Shown: positions 7,906 to 14,748, counted from the stretch's first letter. The stretch is DNA of 18,315 nt from an uncultured Mycoplasmatota bacterium (GCA_900551525.1 URWD01000024.1:1-18315); one strand, 5' to 3'. A program made the numbers and translations. The notes: generated from the sequence alone by a model not told the origin.

Positions 7906-8080
7906 ACCTAAAGGGTAAATGTCTATGTCTATATAAAACCGACTAGATAGATGATAAGGGAATCTAATTGAATTATGGTGTAGAAGACTTAACCATTAAG
8001 TGAGTAAGGATCCTAAAATAGTTCATGTGATGCCCACCTCGCGGAGAGCGGGTTTTTATCAATGCAGGACACCTTTGGGT
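7906..8080 (+). ncRNA. ssrS: 6S RNA candidate (RNA polymerase regulator)
   Basis: A ~175-nt transcribed spacer folds by eye into the 6S layout. The closing stem pairs CCTAAAGG (7907-7914) with CCTTTGGG (8072-8079), plus A7906-U8080. A large open middle follows, whose 3' strand holds a GC-rich hairpin, ACC-U-CGC / GCGGGU (8036-8053, loop GGAGA). Distal stems are GGGaATC (7958-7964) / GATgCCC (8029-8035) and TGAATTAT (7969-7976) / ATAGTTCA (8018-8025). The apical hairpin is ACTTAA (7987-7992) / TTAAGT (7996-8001). 6S RNA mimics an open promoter and sequesters the housekeeping RNA polymerase. In B. subtilis 6S RNA bsrA lies between aspS and yrvM (tcdA), with rarA next (recalled). Here it also precedes tcdA, with rarA close by. 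A covariance-model search would settle it; a tcdA leader element is the alternative. Confidence 0.7.
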
Positions 8081-8098
8081 TTTATTTTGGAGGAATTT

Positions 8099-8767
8099 AT
8101 GTTTGAGAGATTAGAATTGTTAATTGGTAAAGAGGCTTTAGAGAAAATAGGTAGAGTTAATATTTTACTTGTTGGCGTTGGCGGTGTTGGTGGTACTTGT
8201 CTTGAAGCTTTAGTACGAAGTGGAGTACAAAATATTACTATTATAGATGGAGATAACTTTCAAGTTAGTAATTTAAATAGACAGATACTAGCTACTTTGG
8301 ATGATATAGACAAACCTAAAGTAGAAGTTGCAATAAAGAGAATGTTAAGGATAAATGATAAATTAAATATTTCTGGTAAAAAGCTTTATTTAAATGAAGA
8401 AAATATAAGTTCTTTAGGTAAGTATGATTTTATAATAGATGCTTGTGATGATGTTAAAGCAAAACTTGGTTTAATGAAATATGCCGAAGAAAATAATATT
8501 CATTTAATTAGTTCAATGGGAACTGGTAAAAGACTTAATCCGAGTAATGTAGTAATAACTAGACTTGATAAAACTAGTAATGATCCTTTAGCTAAAAAAA
8601 TAAGATATGAGGCTAGAAAACTTGGTTTGAATTTAAAAATACCTGTTGTGTGTTCAAAAGAAGATGCTATAAGTAAAGATAGAGTAGTTGCATCAAGTAT
8701 ATTTGTTCCATCAACTGCAGGTCTTACAATTGCTCATTATATAATAGAAAAAGTAATCAGAAATTGA
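8099..8767 (+). CDS. tcdA: tRNA threonylcarbamoyladenosine dehydratase (TcdA/YgdL family)
   Basis: This 222-residue E1/ThiF-fold protein catalyses ATP-dependent cyclisation of t6A to ct6A at tRNA position 37. It has the glycine-rich nucleotide loop GVGGVGG (26-32), acidic residues Asp50/Asp52 and SNLNRQ (57-62). The TcdA-specific block is LISSMGTGKRLNPSNV then ITRLDKTSNDPLAKKIR (about 136-169), VVCSKE (183-188) and the end FVPSTAGLTIA. I chose ATG at 8099, with GGAGG at 8089-8093. An in-frame GTG at 8000 would add residues encoded by the 6S-like RNA and is rejected. It is slightly shorter than E. coli TcdA (268). It is likely co-transcribed with the upstream RNA and meets gpsA tail to tail with no gap. 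Confidence 0.92.
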   Translation: MFERLELLIGKEALEKIGRVNILLVGVGGVGGTCLEALVRSGVQNITIIDGDNFQVSNLNRQILATLDDIDKPKVEVAIKRMLRINDKLNISGKKLYLNEENISSLGKYDFIIDACDDVKAKLGLMKYAEENNIHLISSMGTGKRLNPSNVVITRLDKTSNDPLAKKIRYEARKLGLNLKIPVVCSKEDAISKDRVVASSIFVPSTAGLTIAHYIIEKVIRN

Positions 8768-8777
8768 TTACTTTTTT
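8748..8777. terminator. Bidirectional terminator between tcdA and gpsA
   Basis: A perfect 12-bp stem AAAAAGTAATCA (8748-8759) / TGATTACTTTTT (8765-8776) with a 5-nt loop has T runs on both strands. The TGA stop of tcdA (8765-8767) and the TAA stop of gpsA (8768-8770, minus) both lie inside the 3' arm. Confidence 0.88.
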
Positions 8778-9745
8778 GTTATTAAGAAAGATGCTAGGGT
8801 ATTAGGGTCTTCTTCGTTATAAACTATATTATATATTGTGGTTATTAAATCTATCGGAGTTCCTCGCTTATTTAACATTTTATATATTACTTCAAGAGTA
8901 TTATAACCTTCTACAGTATTATTTACTAAATATTCATTTATTTTCTTTGAGTCTTTAGTACTTCCAATAGTGAATCCAAAACTAAAATTACGGCTTTTTG
9001 TGCTCGTACAAGTAAGCATTAAATCACCAACACCTGCAAAAGATAATATTGTTTTAGGTTTACCACCAAATATTTTAATAATGTCTTTAATATCATGAAG
9101 TGATTCATTTATTAAGAAACTTTGTGTTGAATTGCTATAGCCAAGACCAGATAATATGCCTGATGCTATAGCAATAACATTTTTTGTTGCACCACACATT
9201 TGAATGCCAATCATATCCTTAGATGGTCTAAGTTTAAGTGTATCATTAGCTAAAGTATTTAATACATATTCTTTAGCTTTATTACTTTTTGAGGCAAGAG
9301 CTAATGCAACTGGTTCATTATTTATGATATCAACTGCAAAGGTAGGACCTGATATAACTGCTATATTTTTAGTTTTTAAATTATCTTTTACTATATTTGA
9401 TAAAAGTTCTTCACGAGATTCTTCAATACCTTTAGATGCTATACATATTGGTACATCTGGATTATAAAATTCTTTCATTTTTTTGGTTATAATATCAACA
9501 TATTTACTAGCTGTTATAATATATATTAATTCTGCATCTTTAAGAACTTCTTCTAATAAATTTGAAACTTTAATATTTTTAGGCATTTCAGTATCATATA
9601 CTGATGCAACTTTTTTAGTTTTTTTGTATTCTTCATACTTTGCTTTATTTTCTGTCCATATCATTATTTTATTGTTTTCTTTTTTAGCTAACATTTTACT
9701 TATTGCTAAGCTATACATTCCAAGTCCAATTACACTTATTTTCAT
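8768..9745 (-). CDS. gpsA: Glycerol-3-phosphate dehydrogenase [NAD(P)+]
   Basis: This 325-residue protein has normal GpsA length. It reduces dihydroxyacetone phosphate to sn-glycerol-3-phosphate for phospholipid synthesis. The Rossmann start is MKISVIGLGMYSLAIS; the third glycine of the usual GxGxxG is replaced. Other motifs are intact: ASKGIE (103-108), SGPTFA (132-137), KNVIAIASG with the catalytic Lys188 (188-196), FAGVGDLMLTCTSTKSRN ending in the substrate-binding Arg-Asn (about 236-253) and VEGYNT (278-283). The usual RGL-x-E segment is INESLHDI. Its ATG overlaps the rarA TGA stop (ATGA), so it is the second gene of a rarA-gpsA operon with translational coupling. The residue substitutions suggest a diverged clade, but the fold and core sites are present. 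Confidence 0.9.
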   Translation of the reverse strand: MKISVIGLGMYSLAISKMLAKKENNKIMIWTENKAKYEEYKKTKKVASVYDTEMPKNIKVSNLLEEVLKDAELIYIITASKYVDIITKKMKEFYNPDVPICIASKGIEESREELLSNIVKDNLKTKNIAVISGPTFAVDIINNEPVALALASKSNKAKEYVLNTLANDTLKLRPSKDMIGIQMCGATKNVIAIASGILSGLGYSNSTQSFLINESLHDIKDIIKIFGGKPKTILSFAGVGDLMLTCTSTKSRNFSFGFTIGSTKDSKKINEYLVNNTVEGYNTLEVIYKMLNKRGTPIDLITTIYNIVYNEEDPNTLASFLITKK

Positions 9746-10938
9746 TTTTCATTCCTCATTTCTTTATGTAATTTATTTAAATTTTCTTCAACTTTATTGT
9801 TTTTAGGTATATAGTATTTTTTACCTATTAAGTTTTTAGGCATATAATTTTGCTTAACCCAATCATTTGGATAATCATGGGGATAAAGGTATGTAGTGCT
9901 ACTAGTTTTAATATTATCAGGTACATTACCAGTATTTCCTTTATGAATGTCATTTAAAGCAGCATCTAAGGCTAGGTGAGAGCTATTACTTTTAGGTGAT
10001 AGAGCCATTTCTACCACAATTTCACCAAGAGGAATGCGAGCTTCAGGAAGACCTACAAGTTCTGCAGCACTAATCGCTGCCATAACTCTTGGACCAATAC
10101 CGGGATTAGCAAGACCAATATCTTCATATGCAATAACACTAAGACGGCGATATATGATATCTAAATCTTCAGCTTCAATTAGTCTAGCAAGATAATGAAG
10201 TGCAGCATCAACATCACTACCACGTATGGATTTTTGCAGGGCACTTATAACATCATAATGTCCATCGCCATCTTTATCATGAAAGAATACTGGCTTACTA
10301 TTTATCTTTTTAACTGTTTCAATGGTTATTGTTTTATCACCAGAATAATATGATACTTCAAGTAAATTTAAGGCAAAGCGCATATCTCCGGAAGATAAAT
10401 TTGCTATATATTCTAGAGTGTCATTATCTACTTTTATATCTTCAAAGTTCTTTAAAGCCTTTTTTAAGCCTGCTTTTATATCTTTACTATCTAATTCATG
10501 TAGTTCAAATATTTGGCATCTACTTCTTATCGCGGGATTAATTTTATGATAAGGATTTGATGTTGTTAAACCTATTAAAATAATTGTACCATTTTCGATA
10601 TATGGGAGAAGCAAATCTTGTTTATCTTTATTCATACGATGTATTTCATCTATAATAAGTACCATATCTCCATACATTTTAGCTTCCATAATGGCTGTAT
10701 CAAAATCAGCTTTGTTATTGATCGTAGCATTTAAAAATTTATAATGAAGATTTAGCTCATTTACTAAAGCATTTGCAATACTTGTTTTACCAATACCTGG
10801 TTTTCCATAAAAAATCATCGAAAAAAGTTTCTTGTTTTTAACAAGATTAGTAAGTATTTTACCTTCACCAATAAGGTGACTTTGGCCAATTATATCATCT
10901 AATTTTTTAGGTCTTAATTTATCTGCTAAAATTTCCAT
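9742..10938 (-). CDS. rarA: Replication-associated recombination protein A (RarA/MgsA AAA+ ATPase)
   Basis: This 398-residue AAA+ protein belongs to the clamp-loader-related RarA family (E. coli RarA, yeast Mgs1/WRNIP1), which acts at stalled replication forks. It has LADKLRPKKLDDIIGQSHLIG at the start, Walker A GKPGIGKT (45-52), Walker B LIIDEIHR (94-101), sensor 1 TTSNP (125-129) and the Arg-finger block INPAIRSRC (about 133-141). The C-terminal tetramerisation domain is marked by YEDIGLANP, LGEIVVEMALSPKSN and YLYPHDYPNDWV. Its length is a little under that of E. coli (447). The start at 10938 is preceded by GTGAT; there is no classical GGAGG. It is transcribed divergently from xerD and is coupled to gpsA downstream. 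Confidence 0.94.
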   Translation of the reverse strand: MEILADKLRPKKLDDIIGQSHLIGEGKILTNLVKNKKLFSMIFYGKPGIGKTSIANALVNELNLHYKFLNATINNKADFDTAIMEAKMYGDMVLIIDEIHRMNKDKQDLLLPYIENGTIILIGLTTSNPYHKINPAIRSRCQIFELHELDSKDIKAGLKKALKNFEDIKVDNDTLEYIANLSSGDMRFALNLLEVSYYSGDKTITIETVKKINSKPVFFHDKDGDGHYDVISALQKSIRGSDVDAALHYLARLIEAEDLDIIYRRLSVIAYEDIGLANPGIGPRVMAAISAAELVGLPEARIPLGEIVVEMALSPKSNSSHLALDAALNDIHKGNTGNVPDNIKTSSTTYLYPHDYPNDWVKQNYMPKNLIGKKYYIPKNNKVEENLNKLHKEMRNEK

Positions 10939-10953
10939 AATATCACAAAAATA

Positions 10954-10962
10954 ATTATATCA
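10954..10962 (-). promoter_or_regulatory. Extended -10 promoter of rarA-gpsA
   Basis: The minus strand reads TGATATAAT. I see no clear -35 box at 17 bp; the TG extension probably compensates. It lies 16 bp upstream of the rarA ATG, so the leader is very short. Confidence 0.55.
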
Positions 10963-10977
10963 CATTTTGCTTAAATA

Positions 10978-10986
10978 TGATACAAT
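10978..10986 (+). promoter_or_regulatory. Extended -10 promoter of xerD
   Basis: TGATACAAT on the plus strand, 23 bp before the GTG start at 11010, in the 71-bp divergent spacer shared with the rarA promoter. No good -35 is seen. Confidence 0.5.
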
Positions 10987-11009
10987 GTTTATAGAAATAA
11001 GGTGATTTT

Positions 11010-11900
11010 GTGCGTAACATAATTGATAAAATTGAAGATAAAGATGTAATAGATTTCTTAGAATATTTGAAGTATGAAAGAAGAATGTCTGTAAATACTA
11101 TAGACTCTTATGGGGAAAATTTACTTTTAATAAGTGATATTTTGAAGAAAAAACTAATAAATCTAGATAGTAATGATGTAAGAAGTTTTTTACTAAATAT
11201 AGATGCTGTACCTCGAACTAAGGCCCACTATTTAACAGTTCTAAATTCTTTTTACAGATATTTAATCTTTATGGATAAACTTAATAATAATCCATGTGAT
11301 GGTATTAAAAGTCCAAAATTAGAAAAGAAACTACCTACATATTTAACTAGTGAGGAAGTAGATAAACTTCTTAATATGAGGCTTACTAAACCAGTTGATT
11401 ATAGAAATAAGGCGATGCTTGAACTTATTTATGCAACTGGGGCTAGAATAAGTGAAATAACTAATTTAGAGCTTAATCAAATAGATTATGATGAATGTGT
11501 AATAAGAGTAACTGGAAAGGGTAAAAAAGATAGAATTATACCATTTGGTGATACTGCAAGTAAAGCTTTAAAAGAATACATTGAAATATATAGAGTATTT
11601 TTGATTAAAAATGATACATGCAATTATGTTTTTATAAATAAAAATGGCTCTAAAATAAGTAGACAAATGGTTTTTAAAATACTTAAAAGTTTAGCTAAAA
11701 AAGCGGGAATAGAAAAGGAAGTTAGTCCACATACCTTAAGACACTCATTTGCTACAAATTTACTTAATAATGGGGCAGACCTTAGAGTAATTCAAGAACT
11801 TCTTGGACATGAAAATTTAGAAACTACAGAAATATATTCTCACCTGCAAAATAAAAAAATAGAGGAAGATTATAGTAATCATCCTCATGCGCATATCTAA
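11010..11900 (+). CDS. xerD: Site-specific tyrosine recombinase XerD
   Basis: This 296-residue protein has the typical length of Xer recombinases, which resolve chromosome dimers at dif with FtsK. The N-terminal SAM-like core-binding domain covers about residues 9-95. The catalytic domain has Arg146 (ATGARISE), Lys170 (VTGKGKKDR), His241-x-x-Arg244 (HTLRHSFATNLL), His267 (LLGHENLETTEIY) and the Tyr276 nucleophile (YSHL). The end, EDYSNHPHAHI, resembles the YxxxHPRA tail of XerD proteins, so I favour XerD over XerC. The start is GTG at 11010, with AAGGTGAT at 10999-11006. It is divergent from rarA. A dif-like site lies about 2.6 kb downstream in the window (14460-14487). Confidence 0.9.
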   Translation: MRNIIDKIEDKDVIDFLEYLKYERRMSVNTIDSYGENLLLISDILKKKLINLDSNDVRSFLLNIDAVPRTKAHYLTVLNSFYRYLIFMDKLNNNPCDGIKSPKLEKKLPTYLTSEEVDKLLNMRLTKPVDYRNKAMLELIYATGARISEITNLELNQIDYDECVIRVTGKGKKDRIIPFGDTASKALKEYIEIYRVFLIKNDTCNYVFINKNGSKISRQMVFKILKSLAKKAGIEKEVSPHTLRHSFATNLLNNGADLRVIQELLGHENLETTEIYSHLQNKKIEEDYSNHPHAHI

Positions 11901-11917
11901 AAACTATCTAGAGTTTT
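11900..11917. terminator. Possible weak bidirectional terminator
   Basis: AAAACT (11900-11905), loop ATCTAG, AGTTTT (11912-11917) lies between the convergent xerD and the small minus-strand gene. The stem is only 6 bp and AT-rich, so this call is weak. Confidence 0.4.
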
Positions 11918-12020
11918 CATTACGAGCTTCATTACGTGCACTTGATCTTGCACTAGCTTTACTAGAACATTTAGCATTTTTTCTTGCTTTGTTTCTAGCA
12001 TTTTCTTTATTTTTGCTCAT
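11904..12020 (-). CDS. Small basic Ala/Arg/Asn-rich protein (38 residues)
   Basis: An open frame of 38 codons runs from ATG at 12020 to TAG at 11904. It has an excellent Shine-Dalgarno, GGGAGGT (minus strand, 12034-12028), spaced 7 nt from the start; this is the main reason to call it real. The protein contains six Lys, six Arg and three Glu (net about +9), many Ala, Asn and Ser, and a single Cys18. It holds repeated N-A-R-N-K-A-R and S-A-R-N-E-A-R-N-like blocks. It has no hydrophobic segment and looks disordered or helical and nucleic-acid-binding (inference). I do not recognise a family; spore-type small acid-soluble proteins, ribosome-associated peptides and DNA-binding peptides are conceivable. 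It converges on xerD and diverges from the amidotransferase gene. Confidence 0.68.
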   Translation of the reverse strand: MSKNKENARNKARKNAKCSSKASARSSARNEARNENSR

Positions 12021-12061
12021 TAACTTTACCTCCCACTATTATTATGTAACAAAATAAATAA

Positions 12062-12088
12062 TTTACACATATATTTAAGTGGTAAAAT
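12062..12088 (+). promoter_or_regulatory. Promoter of the class-I amidotransferase gene
   Basis: TTTACA (12062-12067) and extended -10 TGGTAAAAT (12080-12088), spacer 15 bp (short). The leader is about 10 nt. Confidence 0.5.
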
Positions 12089-12103
12089 AAGGAAGTGATT
12101 TAT

Positions 12104-12703
12104 TTGAAAAAAATTGGTATCAGTACAAGAATTATAACTAATGATATAGGACTAAAACAGGAAAAAGTTCCTCATTCTTTAATAAATATGTTAGAAAAAT
12201 ATAATGTATTACCTATAATTATTCCAAATTTAAGTGATATTTCATATTATTTAGATATTTGTGATGGTTTTATTGTGCCTGGTGGAATTACTTGGAATGA
12301 CGCTGATATAAAAATAATAAAATATGTATTTAAAACTAATAAACCTTTGCTTGGAATATGTGCAGGAATGCAAGCTTTAGCAAATATTGATACATTTGTA
12401 GACAATACTATTAAAGTGGGAAATCATAATGTGCCAAATGAAAAGTACGTACATGAAATAAGTATAAATGATGGTATTCTAAAAAATATTTTAAATAAAG
12501 ATAAAATAAAAGTTAATAGTAGACATAATTATAGAGTTGAATCTAAAGATTATTTTAAAATTGATGGAGTTAGTAATGATGGAGTAATTGAAGCTATAAG
12601 CTTTCCAGAGTTTAAGTTTATAGTGGGACTTCAGTGGCATCCAGAAGATATGGATGATGATGACCAAAAGAAAATAGTAAAATGCTTTATAAGTAAATGT
12701 TAA
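12104..12703 (+). CDS. Gamma-glutamyl-gamma-aminobutyrate hydrolase-like class-I glutamine amidotransferase (peptidase C26)
   Basis: This 199-residue protein has the class-I amidotransferase fold. The nucleophile is Cys86 in GICAGMQ and the other triad residues are His179 and Glu181 in GLQWHPED. FIVPGGITW (57-65) is the family's oxyanion region. The PuuD/peptidase C26 family hydrolyses gamma-glutamyl conjugates such as gamma-glutamyl-GABA. This member is shorter than typical PuuD (~250) and has VNSRHNYRV where many have VNSxHHQ, so the substrate is uncertain. I chose TTG at 12104: it lies after AAGGAAGTGAT (12089-12099), the same GTGAT-type arrangement seen before xerD and zupT. A GTG at 12095 lies in the Shine-Dalgarno itself. 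The neighbour downstream has its own promoter. Confidence 0.85.
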   Translation: MKKIGISTRIITNDIGLKQEKVPHSLINMLEKYNVLPIIIPNLSDISYYLDICDGFIVPGGITWNDADIKIIKYVFKTNKPLLGICAGMQALANIDTFVDNTIKVGNHNVPNEKYVHEISINDGILKNILNKDKIKVNSRHNYRVESKDYFKIDGVSNDGVIEAISFPEFKFIVGLQWHPEDMDDDDQKKIVKCFISKC

Positions 12704-12716
12704 TTACTTGATTTTT
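12691..12716 (+). terminator. Weak terminator of the amidotransferase gene
   Basis: AAGTAA (12691-12696), 7-nt loop, TTACTT (12704-12709), then GA and five T. The stop codon is in the loop. Confidence 0.5.
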
Positions 12717-12720
12717 CTAA

Positions 12721-12750
12721 TTGACATTTATTATTTAAATGTGTTATTAT
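12721..12750 (+). promoter_or_regulatory. Promoter of the Cys-His-Asp protein gene
   Basis: Perfect -35 TTGACA (12721-12726), 18-bp spacer and extended -10 TGTTATTAT (12742-12750). The -10 ends 24 bp before the ATG at 12775. Confidence 0.75.
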
Positions 12751-12774
12751 ATGAACCGTTTAAGGGGAATTGAA

Positions 12775-13446
12775 ATGTTTAAAAGTTTGAAGAAAGATAC
12801 TTATTTTAAAAAGTTATCTGCATTATTGAAGTATTATTATAGTGAAGGAAAAATTACTTTATTTGATGAGGAAATATTTAAAAAAATGGAAAGTACTTAC
12901 ATATGTGCTTTACCAGTTGCACTTCAAATAAAATATGCTAGGTATTTTTTTCCTGAAGGTTCTTGCTATGAAAGAAGTCTTTATATGTTTTTAGCTCTTG
13001 ATGATGCTATTTTAGTGCGTGGTGACATCAAAAGTTTAGAATATTTATATGGTAAAGATGATGCTGGACATGGTTGGATTGAACTTGGTAATTTTGTTTA
13101 TGATTCAACTGTTATGCTAAAGTTTGATAAAAATATTTATTATGCTTTGTATAAGTGCTCTAATGTAGAAAAAATTAATAAAGAAGATTATTTAAAAGCT
13201 AGCCGTGATTTTGTAAAACAAAGTGTATCTTATGACATAAAAGACTTTTTACCAAATGGAGAAAAGAGAATGCAACTTGCAAGTATTATAGAACAACTTA
13301 AAAATAATACTGAACTCATGAATGATGAACATTTTATAATAGATTTAGAAAATTATTTAGCATTAACTAACTATGATGAACAAGAAATTAAAGAAGAACA
13401 AAGTCAATTTTTAAGTAGAAAAATCAATCTTGATAAATTAATGTAA
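12775..13446 (+). CDS. Hypothetical protein with a possible transglutaminase-like Cys-His-Asp triad
   Basis: This 223-residue protein has no signal peptide or membrane segment and looks cytoplasmic. I do not recognise a named family. In its middle it shows EGSCYERSLYMFLAL (Cys64 at a helix start), DDAGHGWIELGN (His99) and FVYDSTVM (Asp110). The order Cys - about 35 - His-x-Trp - about 10 - Asp in a tyrosine-rich strand is the layout of transglutaminase/papain-like cores (inference), where Cys-His-Asp form the catalytic triad. The ~75-residue C-terminal region is charged and helical (KRMQLASIIEQLKNNTELM). Start: ATG at 12775 follows AAGGGGA (12762-12768); an in-frame GTG at 12739 lies within the promoter and is rejected. 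No neighbour suggests a substrate. Confidence 0.85.
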   Translation: MFKSLKKDTYFKKLSALLKYYYSEGKITLFDEEIFKKMESTYICALPVALQIKYARYFFPEGSCYERSLYMFLALDDAILVRGDIKSLEYLYGKDDAGHGWIELGNFVYDSTVMLKFDKNIYYALYKCSNVEKINKEDYLKASRDFVKQSVSYDIKDFLPNGEKRMQLASIIEQLKNNTELMNDEHFIIDLENYLALTNYDEQEIKEEQSQFLSRKINLDKLM

Positions 13447-13449
13447 TAC

Positions 13450-13478
13450 TTGTTTTATAATAAAAGTTAATAAAACAA
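13450..13478. repeat. Inverted repeat upstream of zupT
   Basis: TTGTTTTAT (13450-13458) and ATAAAACAA (13470-13478) are perfect 9-bp arms separated by 11 bp. No T-run follows on the plus strand, so it is a poor terminator for the preceding gene. Its place, 22 bp upstream of the zinc-transporter start, allows an operator role. This is inference. Confidence 0.5.
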
Positions 13479-13500
13479 CATACAATTTATTGGTGATTTT

Positions 13501-14256
13501 ATGCAAAGCATCATCTTTCCACTTACTTTATCTACACTTGCAGGGTTATCAACCTTAATCGGGGCTATATTTATATTCTTTAAAATCCAAGATAAAAATT
13601 TAAATAAATTTATTAGTTTTTGTTTAGCTTTTTCAATATCAGTTATGATTACTATAAGTATTTTGGATTTAATACCAACATCATTTTTTCAAATATCAAA
13701 TATTTATGGAGTAGGGAAGAGTATTTTAATTTTGATTATTGCCTTTATTATAAGTTACATTGTAATAACATATTTAAGTGTCAGAATAGAGAAAGAAACA
13801 CATAGTGCAGACTTATATAAATTAGGTATTTTAAATATGATTGTATTAATACTTCATAATCTTCCAGAGGGAATTGCAACTTTTTTGAGTAGTTATCATA
13901 GTACATCTCTTGGTATTAAACTATCAGTTGCCATAATGCTTCATAATATTCCTGAGGGTATATCAATTGCTGTACCAATTTATTATGCTACTAAAAACAG
14001 AAAAAAAGCTATCAAAGCAACACTATTATCTGGTTTATCAGAACCAGTTGGAGCACTACTTGCATTTGTATTTTTAAAAAAATACGTATCAGATATTATG
14101 ATTAGTGTTGTTTTAATTGTAGTGGCAGGCTTAATGATTACTTTATCTATTCAAGAAATGCTACCTAAAGCTTTAAAATATAAAGAAAACAAATACATTT
14201 ATTTAGGTTTAATAATTGGAACAACTTTAGTAATAATTAATGTCCTTATTAGCTAA
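13501..14256 (+). CDS. zupT: ZIP-family metal (zinc) transporter, ZupT/GufA-like
   Basis: This 251-residue integral membrane protein shows about eight hydrophobic segments. It carries the two metal-binding helices of the ZIP family: ILHNLPEG (117-124) and LHNIPEG (147-153), the repeated H-N-x-P-E-G motif of the GufA/ZupT branch. The LSEPVGA segment (179-185) also fits. ZIP proteins import Zn2+ and sometimes Fe2+ or Mn2+. The helix that is often S-F-x-E/D at the binding site reads SILDLIP (53-59), with Asp56. The cytosolic loop before TM4 is short and contains one His (HSADLYK, 101-107), so a His-rich metal sensor loop is absent. Start: ATG at 13501 with GGTGAT at 13492-13497. Metal preference cannot be told from sequence. 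Confidence 0.9.
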   Translation: MQSIIFPLTLSTLAGLSTLIGAIFIFFKIQDKNLNKFISFCLAFSISVMITISILDLIPTSFFQISNIYGVGKSILILIIAFIISYIVITYLSVRIEKETHSADLYKLGILNMIVLILHNLPEGIATFLSSYHSTSLGIKLSVAIMLHNIPEGISIAVPIYYATKNRKKAIKATLLSGLSEPVGALLAFVFLKKYVSDIMISVVLIVVAGLMITLSIQEMLPKALKYKENKYIYLGLIIGTTLVIINVLIS

Positions 14257-14459
14257 GCAGAGAAGGGGAACTTATAGTAATAAATAAAAATATTAAATAT
14301 TTTAATTATTATTTTAGCTACTATTTGCATCAATATAAATAAGACAGTTTTTAAACTATCGATTAACAAATAAAAGAATTTATATTAATTTTATTTTTGT
14401 TAAACAATAATATATAATGCTTAATAAAAATATATTTATAATTATTTTTCAGATGATTA

Positions 14460-14487
14460 AGTTAACATAATATATATTATTTAGAAT
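14460..14487 (-). other. dif: dif-like chromosome dimer resolution site
   Basis: Read on the minus strand the site is ATTCTAAATAA (XerC-type arm) - TATATA (6-bp centre) - TTATGTTAACT (XerD-type arm): exactly 11+6+11. I compared it with dif sequences as I remember them. The XerD arm differs by one base from both B. subtilis (TTATGTAAACT) and E. coli (TTATGTTAAAT). The centre TATATA is identical to the B. subtilis centre. The XerC arm is more divergent (5 or 6 of 11). The inner ATAA-TATATA-TTAT is symmetric. The location between convergent replichore-like gene blocks and near xerD supports it. AT-rich background can produce such motifs by chance, so confidence is moderate. Confidence 0.62.
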
Positions 14488-14664
14488 ATATTTTAAGTTA
14501 AAATTTGGCTAAATTATGTCTTAATTTATAATTTTATTACTTCAGGTTGTTATACTATTTTGTTATGCTTTGTTTGCTATGTTAATTGATAATTAAATAT
14601 TTAATTGAATTTATAAATAATAATTGATTATTAATAATTTTTTTAAATTAAAAATGATGTTTTA

Positions 14665-14748
14665 TTATAACCTTATTTATATTTTAAATAATGATATATA
14701 CGCGTGTTATAACCTTATATTTATATATAATAAGGATATATGCGTGCG
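14665..14748 (+). repeat. Two-copy 42-bp tandem repeat
   Basis: The first 12 bases, TTATAACCTTAT, recur exactly at 14665 and 14707 (period 42). Both copies continue with TTATAT- and GATATAT- blocks and end in CGCGTG (14701-14706) or GCGTGCG (14742-14748). The copies have diverged in the middle by small indels. The second copy includes CCTTAT / ATAAGG (14713-14718 / 14730-14735), an imperfect hairpin. Confidence 0.7.

Noticed and set aside
8000..8098. GTG extension of tcdA
   Set aside because: It would translate part of the structured RNA; the ATG at 8099 has GGAGG at a normal distance and fits the family's N-terminus.
7906..8098. Riboswitch or attenuator controlling tcdA
   Set aside because: No aptamer consensus recognised and no terminator/anti-terminator pair before the start; the long closing stem and 6S synteny fit better.
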